A DNA stretch of 64,000 bases. It comes from JAIQGF01 sp051006995. GTDB taxonomy: Bacteria > Acidobacteriota > Terriglobia > Terriglobales > Acidobacteriaceae. Of the stretch, positions 36,575-44,407 are shown piece by piece. The position numbers and the translations under genes were made by a program. Within the stretch, counting starts at the first letter, position 1; every line of letters starts with the position of its first letter. The stretch spans positions 137,616 to 201,615 of the forward strand of contig JBPCSQ010000028.1 of assembly GCA_051006995.1 (NCBI GenBank), in the 5' to 3' direction. The notes under the pieces are model-generated. The model had not been told where the DNA came from, did no database searches, and saw nothing but the letters and a program-made list of their open reading frames with translations.

Positions 36575-37990
36575 ATGGCCGCGCTCAAAGTCCTGCTGAT
36601 CTCGACCTACGAACTCGGCCGCCAGCCGTTTGGGCTGGCGTCGCCGGCGGCATGGCTGCGCGCCGAAGGCGTTGAGGTCCACTGCCTGGATCTTTCGCAG
36701 TGCCGCTTGGATGAGCCGGCAGTCCGCGCCGCCGGTCTGATCGGCTTTTACCTGCCCATGCACACTGCCACTCGCATCGCCATGGCGGCGATCCGCCGGG
36801 TGCGCGAGCTGAACCCAACGGCGCAGCTCTGCGCCTTTGGCCTGTACGCGCCGCTGAACGAGGAATTGCTGCGCCTTGCCGGCGTGAGCACGATTCTTGG
36901 CGGAGAATTTGAAGCTGCGCTGGCCGACGCCGTGCGAGGGATGGCCGCGAATGGCTCTCAGCTTCTGCCACAATCCAAGGCCGGCGTTTCGCTCGAACGG
37001 TTGACGTTTCGCGTGCCCGATCGCACCGGGCTGCCGCCGCTTCAGAAATATGCGCGCTTGGTTGTGCCCGGCGAGGGCGAGCGCGTCGTCGGCTACACCG
37101 AGGCCAGCCGCGGCTGCAAGCATTTGTGCCGCCACTGCCCCATCGTGCCCATCTACCAGGGCAAGTTTCGCGTGGTGCAGCGCGAGGTGGTCCTGGAAGA
37201 CATTCGCCAGCAGGTAGCCGCCGGAGCGCAGCACATTACTTTCGGTGACCCGGATTTCTTCAACGGCATCACGCACGCGATGGAGGTCGTCGGTGCGCTG
37301 CATCGCGACTTTCCCAGCCTGAGCTACGACGTCACCATCAAGATCGAGCACCTGCTGCAACATGCTGAACACCTGCCAACGCTTCGCGATACCGGCTGTG
37401 CCTTCGTCACGAGCGCGGTGGAATCGGTGGACGACCGCGTGCTCGCGTTGCTCGATAAGGGGCACACTCGCGGCGACTTCGAGCGCGTGGTTGCGCTGTT
37501 CCGCGAAACGGGATTGACGTTGTCGCCGACCTTCGTTGCCTTCACGCCGTGGATCACGCTGGAAGGCTACGAGGACCTGCTGAACACGATTGCAGCTTTG
37601 GATCTGGTGGAGAATGTCGCGCCCGTTCAATTTGCCATCCGGCTGCTGATTCCGTCCGCATCGCGCCTGCTCGGGCTGCTGGAAGTGCGGGAGATCGTCG
37701 GCGAATTCGACCCCGCGGCGCTCTGCTACCCGTGGCGCCATCCTGACCCGCGTATGGACGACCTTCAGAGCCAGGTCGAAGCCCATGTGCAGAAGCTCAC
37801 GGCAAAGGGTTTCGGGCGCCGTCACATTTTCGAGGAGGTGCGCCGGCTGGCCCGGCAATTTGCCACCGGCGACCTGCGCGTGCCTCCACTCCCCGCGGCG
37901 CGGTTGTCATCACGCGCCACCGTCCCCTACCTCACAGAGCCCTGGTACTGTTGAGCCGAGCCCACGACGGGGCAGTTGGCCCCGTTCTGA
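36575..37990 (+). CDS. CUAEP-tail radical SAM selenoprotein (selenocysteine at in-frame TGA 37952-37954)
   Basis: 471 residues when the TGA at codon 460 is read through. The N-terminal ~130 residues resemble a B12-binding-type Rossmann region (LISTYELGRQPFGLASPAAWL). A radical SAM domain follows with the 4Fe-4S motif CKHLCRHC (Cys181, 185, 188). The frame up to TGA ends WYC; beyond it the codons give A-E-P and eight more residues before TGA at 37988. The result, C-U-A-E-P near the C-terminus, is the defining motif of the CUAEP/CCAEP-tail radical SAM family, in which the second position is Sec or Cys. The reaction is unknown. A hairpin of SECIS type begins 11-12 nt after the TGA. Weak SD before the ATG. 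Confidence 0.87.
37966..37986 (+). promoter_or_regulatory. Putative bacterial SECIS element of the CUAEP-tail gene
   Basis: ACGGGGC and GCCCCGT form a perfect 7-bp stem (plus an outer G-U pair) around the loop AGUUG. The loop starts 19 nt after the UGA and has G in its second position, which fits the bacterial SECIS consensus. No U-run follows, so an intrinsic terminator is unlikely. Confidence 0.72.
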
Positions 37991-38025
37991 TGGCTCTGGC
38001 TGAAACTTTCCCGCCCGTCGCGCGT

Positions 38026-38049
38026 CTTATTTAGTACGCTAGAAATAAG
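38026..38049. promoter_or_regulatory. Inverted repeat upstream of msrP
   Basis: CTTATTT and AAATAAG, 7-bp perfect arms with a 10-bp spacer, end 13 bp before the msrP ATG and touch its SD region. It could be an operator or a 5' UTR hairpin controlling msrPQ. The AT-rich patch contrasts with its surroundings. Confidence 0.45.
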
Positions 38050-38062
38050 GGTGGGGAGAGGC

Positions 38063-39007
38063 ATGCTTATCAAGAAACCTGCGGATGTTGCTTCCTCGGA
38101 GATCACCGGCAGGGGCGTGTACCTGAATCGCCGCGAGTGGCTCGCCGGCGCGGCCGCGCTTGCCGGAGCCGCGGCCATGGGGACGGCGTTCCCTCTGCGC
38201 CTCGAGGCCGGCGACAAGCTCCCCGGCGTGGTGAAAGGCCAGTTCAATACCGACGAGAAGCAGACGCCTTACAAGGACATCACCAACTACAACAATTTCT
38301 ACGAGTTCAGCACCGACAAGTACGAGCCTGCGGGTCTGGCCAAAAACTTTCGTACGCGCCCGTGGACCGTCAAGGTCGAAGGCCTGGTGCATAAGCCGAA
38401 GACGTTTGACATCGATTCCCTGCTCAAGCTCGCGACCCTGGAGGAGCGCGTCTATCGCCTTCGTTGCGTCGAAGGCTGGTCCATGGTGATTCCCTGGGTC
38501 GGCTATTCGTTCAGCAAGCTGTTCAGCCAGGTCGAGCCGCTGGGCAAGGCGAAATACGTGGAATTCACCACGCTCCACGATCCCGCGCAAATGCCGGGAC
38601 AGAAGCGCGGCATTCTCGAGTGGCCCTACACTGAAGGCTTGCGCCTCGACGAGGCGCAGCACCCGCTGACGCTGCTCACCTTCGGGCTCTACGGCGAAGT
38701 GCTCCCCAACCAGGACGGCGCGCCGGTGCGTATCGTGGTGCCGTGGAAGTACGGCTTCAAGAGTTGCAAGTCCATCGTCAACATCAAATTCACCGACACG
38801 CAGCCGCCGACGGCGTGGAACCTGGCGGCACCCAACGAGTACGGGTTTTTCTCGAACGTAAATCCCAACGTGGACCATCCGCGCTGGAGCCAGGCCAAAG
38901 AGCGGCGTATTGGCGAATTCTTCAAGCGGACTACGCTGATGTTCAACGGCTACGGCGACCAGGTGGCGCACCTGTATCAAGGGATGGATTTGCGGAAGTT
39001 TTACTGA
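38063..39007 (+). CDS. msrP: Protein-methionine-sulfoxide reductase catalytic subunit MsrP
   Basis: 314 residues. A Tat-type signal (LNRREWLAGAAALAGAAAMG) exports the folded Moco enzyme. The Oxidored_molyb domain carries the molybdenum Cys in RLRCVEGWSMVIPW, FYEFSTDKY near the N-terminus and KYGFKSCKSIVNI, all typical for MsrP (YedY). It repairs oxidised methionines in periplasmic proteins. The ATG at 38063 is chosen for its GGGGAGAGG SD; a GTG 12 nt upstream overlaps that SD. msrQ follows directly. Confidence 0.95.
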   Translation: MLIKKPADVASSEITGRGVYLNRREWLAGAAALAGAAAMGTAFPLRLEAGDKLPGVVKGQFNTDEKQTPYKDITNYNNFYEFSTDKYEPAGLAKNFRTRPWTVKVEGLVHKPKTFDIDSLLKLATLEERVYRLRCVEGWSMVIPWVGYSFSKLFSQVEPLGKAKYVEFTTLHDPAQMPGQKRGILEWPYTEGLRLDEAQHPLTLLTFGLYGEVLPNQDGAPVRIVVPWKYGFKSCKSIVNIKFTDTQPPTAWNLAAPNEYGFFSNVNPNVDHPRWSQAKERRIGEFFKRTTLMFNGYGDQVAHLYQGMDLRKFY

Positions 39008-39637
39008 TTGAAGGTTAAGCTGCTCAAAATCGCGATCTTTCTCTCCGCGCTGCTGCCGCTGGCGCATCTGGCGTGGAAGGCATTCCACGACGGCCTGGGT
39101 GCCAATCCTATCGAGGTGATCACGCACTCGACCGGCGACTGGACGCTGATTTTTCTGTCGCTCACGCTGGCCATCACGCCCTTGCGCAAGATCACCGGCA
39201 TGAACCCGCTCATCCGCTTCCGGCGAATGCTTGGGCTGTTCGCGTTCTTTTACGCGTGCCTGCACTTCACCACCTACATCTGGCTCGACAAGTTCTTCGA
39301 CGTGCGCGAGATGGTGAAGGACGTAGGCAAACGGCCGTTCATCACCGTGGGCTTCTCGGCCTTCGTGCTGCTGATTCCGCTGGCCGCCACTTCGACGGCG
39401 GGAATGATTCGCCGCCTGGGAAAGCGTTGGCTCCGATTGCACCAGCTCATTTACGTCAGCGGCGTACTCGGCGTTGTGCACTACTGGTGGCTGGTGAAGC
39501 GCGATGTGAGCAAGCCGGAACTCTACGCGCTCATCATCGGCAGCCTTCTGGCCGTTCGATTGGCCCTGTGGTGGCGCAAGCGCGCCGTGCAGCCAGGCTT
39601 GCGTGCTCCGCATCCGGAAACTGCTGCGGGCGATTAA
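39008..39637 (+). CDS. msrQ: Heme-binding membrane subunit MsrQ
   Basis: 209 residues with six hydrophobic segments of the ferric-reductase-like type. Conserved histidines are seen in AHLAWKAFHDG, CLHFTTY, RLHQLIYVSG and GVVHYWWL. It hands quinol or flavin electrons to MsrP. The TTG start abuts the msrP stop (TGA-TTG), so translation is coupled. Confidence 0.94.
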   Translation: MKVKLLKIAIFLSALLPLAHLAWKAFHDGLGANPIEVITHSTGDWTLIFLSLTLAITPLRKITGMNPLIRFRRMLGLFAFFYACLHFTTYIWLDKFFDVREMVKDVGKRPFITVGFSAFVLLIPLAATSTAGMIRRLGKRWLRLHQLIYVSGVLGVVHYWWLVKRDVSKPELYALIIGSLLAVRLALWWRKRAVQPGLRAPHPETAAGD

Positions 39638-40125
39638 TCCGGTTTCACGGCGGGATCGTCGCCGGTCTTGTGGTCCTTAATTTGAAATTTCAAGAAATCG
39701 TGGATCGCGGCCACCGCCCGCGGGTCGGCGCTGCGGATGCGCAACCGTCCACCGCGCTCGATTTCCTCGTACGTATAGCTGATCGCGGACTTCAGCTTCT
39801 GCATCTCGGGAGTGCCCGGTAAGACCTGGGCGTGCGTCTGTTCGGAAAGGCCGAAGTCGCCTGCGGAAAATCGCTTGGTCTGTTCCTTTAAGTGCACCCG
39901 AATGTGATCGCGGTCCGCCACGTCCTCCGCCGAGTTGGCTTGGACCTGCACATAACCGCCGTCCTTCAGCAGGCGGAAATGGTGCGTAGTGGCCGTTTGC
40001 GAGAAGCCCATGGCTTTCTCTCCGCGGGCCATCATGGCGGCGTGATCGTGATTCTCATGCTGTGCGAGGGCGCAGGTTGCCATCGCCAGCAGCAGCAGCA
40101 TCGCCGATATTCGACCTATCTTCAT
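39634..40125 (-). CDS. Exported hypothetical protein
   Basis: 163 residues with a signal peptide (ISAMLLLLAMATCALAQ) followed by a His-rich mature start (HENHDHAA). The rest contains FSQTATTHHFRLLKDGGYVQVQA and AVAAIHDFLKFQIKDHKTGD. I do not assign a family, though similar small periplasmic proteins are frequent in Acidobacteriota. The His-rich N-terminus could bind metal. It overlaps the msrQ stop by 4 bp on the opposite strand and lies upstream of an ABC exporter. Confidence 0.75.
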   Translation of the reverse strand: MKIGRISAMLLLLAMATCALAQHENHDHAAMMARGEKAMGFSQTATTHHFRLLKDGGYVQVQANSAEDVADRDHIRVHLKEQTKRFSAGDFGLSEQTHAQVLPGTPEMQKLKSAISYTYEEIERGGRLRIRSADPRAVAAIHDFLKFQIKDHKTGDDPAVKPD

Positions 40126-40162
40126 GACTTCCTCTCACTCGCGGCTCGGGGCTCGCGGCTAT

Positions 40163-41557
40163 CTACTCGTAGCGTAGCGCCTGCACCGGATCCAATTTCG
40201 CCGCGCGCGAGGCTGGATACAGACCTGACGCCAGACTCACGATCACGGAGAATGCCAGCGCGGCCAGGACCAGCCACCACGGCACCGCCCAGAACGTTTC
40301 CGGCGTCATGTCCTGACGCTTGAGATAGAAATTGGTTCCAATATTGATGGCGCGGCCGATGGCCCAGCCGAGCGTCACGCCTACCAGACCACCCAGGAAT
40401 CCCATCACGCCCGCTTCGGCAAAGAACAGGCGCTTGATATCGGAATCGCCGGCGCCAAGGGCTTTCATGATTCCGATCTCACGCCGCCGTTCCAGGATGG
40501 CCATGACCAGGGTGTTCACGATGCCGAGCAGCGCCACGGCCAGCGCCAGGCTGCCGAAGATGCCAAGGAACATGTCGAGGATGGTGAAGAAGCGGCGCAG
40601 GCTGCGCGTGGCGTCCAACAGAGAAAACGTCTGGAAGCCCATCTTCTTGATGGCTTCCTCGACAGGCTCGACTTGCGCGGCTTTGTCCACGCGCACCGAC
40701 AACGCCAGGTAGGCGCGCCCGCGATAAGATGAGCGCACCATCTCGCGCAGGTCAGATCCAAGCATGACGTTCATCTTGTCGGTAAGGCCGGCGGGAACAA
40801 AAACGCGGCCGCGGCCCATCATGCCGATGGCGGCGCCGGGCTCATTTTCCACGATGCCCACAATGCGCAGGGTCTTTTCGCGCCGCGCCACCGAGAATCC
40901 CGAGGCAATCAACTCACCGACCGGGCCCGCGCCCTCATCTTGCGAATCGGTTGGGCGCGCAGTCTTGGGCGGATGTTCGACCGCACTGGAATTTTCGCTC
41001 GCGCCGGCCCGCTCTGCGTATTGCAGCACCAGGTCTTTCCCGAGGAGCGTCTTGGGATCGGCGGCAAATTCTTTGGCAAAATCGGCTTGCAGAATCGCTT
41101 CTTCGGCCGCGGGCGCGGAGAAGAACTTCCCGACCACGGAGTCGAACATTTCGCTCTGGCGGGCGGAAGGTGGCAGGGCCGCCACGGGCACGAAGCGCGA
41201 CTTGTCGCCCAGCCGCACCTCGGCCATGAAGCGGACTTCGGGATTCACCTCGGAAACATGCGCCACATGCCGGATTTCGTCCACGGCGGCATCGTCCAGC
41301 GGGCGGGCGGGCGTGTTCGGCTGATTGCGGCGGCTGCTCCCGCCGCGATCAATGTCGCGGTTCATCACCACCACGGTGTTGAACAGGCCAGATCGTCCGA
41401 GACGGCGATTGGCCAACTGCTGCAGACCGATGCCCAGCGATAACATCGCCACCAGCGAGGCTACGCCGACAGCAATGCCGATCGTGGTCAGCGAATTTCG
41501 CAGCAACGACTCACGCAAGTTGCGTGCCGCCAGCTCGACGACATCGTCGGCTTTCAT
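40163..41557 (-). CDS. MacB/LolC-type ABC exporter permease
   Basis: 464 residues. One N-terminal helix (LLRNSLTTIGIAVGVASLVAMLSLG), a large extracytoplasmic domain (about 55-330), and three C-terminal helices with ERRREIGIMKALGAGDSDI and AAKLDPVQALRYE. It is the membrane partner of the ATPase whose gene overlaps by 4 bp upstream. Unlike the pair at 11-13 kb this permease has its own ATPase. Cargo is unknown. Confidence 0.93.
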   Translation of the reverse strand: MKADDVVELAARNLRESLLRNSLTTIGIAVGVASLVAMLSLGIGLQQLANRRLGRSGLFNTVVVMNRDIDRGGSSRRNQPNTPARPLDDAAVDEIRHVAHVSEVNPEVRFMAEVRLGDKSRFVPVAALPPSARQSEMFDSVVGKFFSAPAAEEAILQADFAKEFAADPKTLLGKDLVLQYAERAGASENSSAVEHPPKTARPTDSQDEGAGPVGELIASGFSVARREKTLRIVGIVENEPGAAIGMMGRGRVFVPAGLTDKMNVMLGSDLREMVRSSYRGRAYLALSVRVDKAAQVEPVEEAIKKMGFQTFSLLDATRSLRRFFTILDMFLGIFGSLALAVALLGIVNTLVMAILERRREIGIMKALGAGDSDIKRLFFAEAGVMGFLGGLVGVTLGWAIGRAINIGTNFYLKRQDMTPETFWAVPWWLVLAALAFSVIVSLASGLYPASRAAKLDPVQALRYE

Positions 41558-42318
41558 CGAGGCCCGCCCTCAGCCGCGGAGCTCGGCTGAGCAGTGTGGC
41601 TGGGGTCGAAGACCCGCGCCACACTGCCTGTATCTTCCACCAGCCGCCCGTCGGCCAGCGTCAGTACGCGACTCGCGTAGCGGTCAGCGAGCAGGCGCTC
41701 ATGCGTCACCAGCACGACCGTCAGTCCCTGCCGGTGGCACTCGCGCAGGTAATTCATGACCTCCTCGCCGGTGCGGCTATCGAGATTTCCCGTGGGCTCA
41801 TCGGCCAGCAGCAGCGACGGCCGGTTCACCAGCGCGCGCGCAATCGAGGCGCGCTGCTGCTCGCCGCCGGAAAGCTCCACCGGGCGATGCTCGAGGCGCG
41901 CTCGCAGGCCGACACGCTCCAGTGCTTCACGCGCACGTGTTCCGCGTTCCGCCCGGTCGACTTCGGCGAAGCGCATCGGCAACTCGACATTTTCCAGCAG
42001 CGTCATGGTGGGAATCAGATTGAATGCCTGGAACACCATGCCGACGGTGTGCCGGCGGTATTGCGCCAGTTCCTCGGGCGACATCTGTGCCAACTCGCGG
42101 CCTTGGACGGTGATGGAGCCGGACGTGGGCCGGTCGAGCCCGGCGATGAGGTTCAGCAACGTGGACTTACCCGAGCCGGATGCGCCGAGCAAGGCGACAA
42201 ACGCGCCCTGCTCAATGTCGAGCGAGACGTCGTGCACGGCGCGGATGATGGTTTCGCCCATGTGGTATTCGCGGGTCACCGCGCGCACCACGACTCCGAT
42301 TTGGCCATCGAGACTCAC
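41554..42318 (-). CDS. LolD/MacB-type ABC transporter ATPase
   Basis: 254 residues with all ABC motifs: Walker A GASGSGKST, Q-loop VFQAFNLIPT, signature LSGGEQQRASIARAL, Walker B LLLADEPTGNLDS and H-switch VLVTHE. The spacing and GNLDS after Walker B place it in the MacB/LolD/FtsE class that drives FtsX permeases. First gene of a two-gene unit. Confidence 0.95.
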   Translation of the reverse strand: MSLDGQIGVVVRAVTREYHMGETIIRAVHDVSLDIEQGAFVALLGASGSGKSTLLNLIAGLDRPTSGSITVQGRELAQMSPEELAQYRRHTVGMVFQAFNLIPTMTLLENVELPMRFAEVDRAERGTRAREALERVGLRARLEHRPVELSGGEQQRASIARALVNRPSLLLADEPTGNLDSRTGEEVMNYLRECHRQGLTVVLVTHERLLADRYASRVLTLADGRLVEDTGSVARVFDPSHTAQPSSAAEGGPR

Positions 42319-42443
42319 GATCCGATATTAGACAACTCCTGGCAGCTACGCATTGAGCGACCAACCTGTTCAATCTTTGAGGTGGTACCCCCTTCCCCGG
42401 GGCGATCTTTTGGAATCAATATTTTGCGGAAGCATTGGTCGGC

Positions 42444-42501
42444 AAAATCTTGAGGCGCAGAGGCTTACACGTAAAATATTGAAGATAAAACTTTTAACAC
42501 G
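42444..42501. repeat. Two imperfect 29-bp tandem repeats
   Basis: Copies begin AAAATCTTGAGG (42444) and AAAATATTGAAG (42473), and both end near ACACG. A third, more degenerate copy may precede them from about 42415. The AT-rich composition differs from the neighbourhood. Confidence 0.45.
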
Positions 42502-42723
42502 CTGGAGATGAGAGAGAAAGGCGGGCCGGGAGGGACAAAGGGCTAACATTGGCATCGGCAGGGTTGAGAAACACTTCAACCTTCCCACCTAACCACAAAA
42601 ATGAAGGTAGCGGATTCGAGGGGAGCTTGTCTGTGACGGAAGCGAATTTTTTCGGCAGTGCTTTGTGAGGGTTGCAGAAATGGGAACAGATCAACGAGAC
42701 AATTGCTAAAGGAGCGGATGTAC

Positions 42724-42743
42724 GGACGGCCTAAAGGCCGTCC
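42724..42743. repeat. 8-bp perfect hairpin GGACGGCC-TAAA-GGCCGTCC
   Basis: Located 60 bp past the end of the ion channel gene. The stem is strong but no U-run follows in that direction, so a REP-like palindrome is as likely as a terminator. Confidence 0.45.
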
Positions 42744-42802
42744 CTTTCAAAACGCGGCGCAGGGCGGCGGATCGTTCGACGATACCTAGCACGAAAACTA
42801 CA

Positions 42803-43900
42803 TCAGGCCGTCATGGCGCCGCCCCAGCGGCTGGTTTTCCAGTTGTCGCGCGCTTCGGCCGAGCGCATCCAGGGCGGGAGCTCGACCAGGAAGTGAGTGG
42901 CCATGGCGTTGACATACGGCTCGTACATGGCGCGCAGATCGGCGAGGCGGCGCTCAACGGTGGGGCCGTCGTCCACTTTTACGCCGGCATCGGCCAGGTA
43001 CATGCGGAGCCGCTGCAGGCGGTCGCTGGGCAGGCGGTCTTCCGGCGGAGGCAGCGGGGCGGTGTTGAATACCTGCGCCAGATCCACGATGGCATGGCGG
43101 GCCATGGCAAACGTCAGTTGCGACTGCCGCACGGGAGCACCCTGCACGCCGGCCTGGCACAGGGCGGCCGCATCCAGCACGGCGGTCAAGGCGGTGATCC
43201 AGGATTGATTGTCGTGCTGCGAGCGGAAGTATGCCAGCACCGGGTAGGAAATATGGCTCTCCAGAAGATCGGCCGCCCAGTGCTCCCACTCGTGCAGGAT
43301 GTTGTCGAGGTACTTCATGCCATCGCCGGAATTGCGGCGCAGCAGTTCGGTGGCGGTGGGAGGCGTGCCGGCGCGCGCGTCGAGCAGCGAGATGTGCAGT
43401 TCCCGGCGAGAAAAAGATTGGTACACGACCGGAAGATAGCTGATCACCAGCGCCAGGAATCCGAATCCAAGTCCGGCCTCGACGACGGAGAGCGCCCGCG
43501 CCACGGAATTGGTAGGGTGCACGTCGCCCATACCGAGCGTAAATAAAGTGCTGCCGCTGAAATACACGTCGGTGCCGAAGTCGCGTCCCATCTGAGTCCC
43601 TTCCAGCGCGGTTCCTGCCGCCCACTGCAAGGTGGCGAAACCGATCACCAGACCGGCGGCCCAGGTCATCAACAACAGCAACAGGGACAAGGGTCCGTAG
43701 AGAGCGAGAAAGCTGTCGCGGCGGCGCGGGTTACGGTACCTTTTCGCGAGCCATTTCGCGGGCGCCCAGCTGTACTGATAGAAGAGGCGGGTGATGCGGA
43801 TTTTTCGGGTGACCCGGCGCGGCAAGACGATGGTCTCGAACGTGTCCCAGAGGACGGCCAGAACGACCGCCGTGCCCACAATGGCTGCCAGCCCCACCAT
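42803..43900 (-). CDS. Two-TM ion channel family protein
   Basis: 365 residues from the ATG at 43900. An N-terminal helix (LAAIVGTAVVLAVLW) is followed by two pore-type helices around a P-loop reading STLFTLGMGD (Ion_trans_2 family; the potassium filter is usually TVGYGD). The cytoplasmic C-terminal ~200 residues are helical, without a recognised RCK domain. The altered filter makes potassium selectivity uncertain. The frame continues upstream to 44413 opposite ChrB, but that part is a shadow. Divergent from ChrB with a 66-bp gap. Confidence 0.8.
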   Translation of the reverse strand: MVGLAAIVGTAVVLAVLWDTFETIVLPRRVTRKIRITRLFYQYSWAPAKWLAKRYRNPRRRDSFLALYGPLSLLLLLMTWAAGLVIGFATLQWAAGTALEGTQMGRDFGTDVYFSGSTLFTLGMGDVHPTNSVARALSVVEAGLGFGFLALVISYLPVVYQSFSRRELHISLLDARAGTPPTATELLRRNSGDGMKYLDNILHEWEHWAADLLESHISYPVLAYFRSQHDNQSWITALTAVLDAAALCQAGVQGAPVRQSQLTFAMARHAIVDLAQVFNTAPLPPPEDRLPSDRLQRLRMYLADAGVKVDDGPTVERRLADLRAMYEPYVNAMATHFLVELPPWMRSAEARDNWKTSRWGGAMTA

Positions 43901-43966
43901 GGCGGCATAGTAAAGGTTGAAACCGTTTCGCGCCAGTTGGATCGAATCAGCCGAAGCGAGGTGTCC

Positions 43967-44407
43967 ATGAAGTGGATTACCCGCGGCAATGTGAAAGTAG
44001 ACCGCGTCGCTTGCCCGTGGCTGATCCGGCGATTCGTGGATCAGCAGGCGCAGTTCCTGTTTGTGGAGGAATCGCGGCTGCTGGAAACGGCGGCGCGCGA
44101 ACAGGCGACACCGTTCGACGCGCCGAAAATCGCCGAGATCAAGCTCAACCATCGTGGCGAGCGCTGCTCGTTCGAAGCCATCCTGGAGGATTACCGTCTC
44201 GATGATCCGGCACTGCGGCGGCTGGCGCTGATCGTGCGCGCCGCCGACGTCAAAGGCCAGGAGGCAGCGGCGCCGGAGGGACTGGGCCTGCGCGCAATGG
44301 CGGAAGGCTTCGCGGCGCTCGGCATCAGCGATGAAGAGCGGTTGGCGCGGCAGTTCCCTGTCTACGACGCGCTCTACGAATACGCGCGCGGGCAGGTCCG
44401 ACGTTGA
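43967..44407 (+). CDS. Chromate-resistance ChrB-domain protein
   Basis: 146 residues that match the ChrB C-terminal domain alone: KWITRGNVKVDRVACPWLIRRFVD near the start, FDAPKIAEIKLNHRGERCSFE and the helical end. Full-length ChrB has a regulatory N-terminal part, missing here. The domain is linked to chromate sensing or resistance, but stand-alone copies often sit with MFS carriers. GAGGTG precedes the ATG at 43967. The following MFS gene overlaps by 4 bp. Confidence 0.88.
   Translation: MKWITRGNVKVDRVACPWLIRRFVDQQAQFLFVEESRLLETAAREQATPFDAPKIAEIKLNHRGERCSFEAILEDYRLDDPALRRLALIVRAADVKGQEAAAPEGLGLRAMAEGFAALGISDEERLARQFPVYDALYEYARGQVRR

Larger units (their letters stand above)
42319..42802. other. 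484-bp intergenic region without a convincing gene
   Basis: Short frames here are low-complexity and lack SD sites. The left part (42410-42505) is AT-rich and holds imperfect tandem repeats; the right part holds a hairpin (42724-42743). The region lies upstream of the ABC exporter genes (42318) and downstream of the ion channel gene, so the exporter promoter should be within it. Confidence 0.6.

Noticed and set aside
36419..37858. Minus-strand frame opposite the radical SAM gene
   Set aside because: No recognisable domain; opposite strand is a conserved enzyme.
37966..37986. Hairpin as an intrinsic terminator of the radical SAM gene
   Set aside because: No U-run follows, and its position relative to the TGA and the AEP codons fits SECIS better.
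42410..42505. CRISPR-like repeat array
   Set aside because: Copies are tandem without unique spacers, imperfect, and no cas genes are near.
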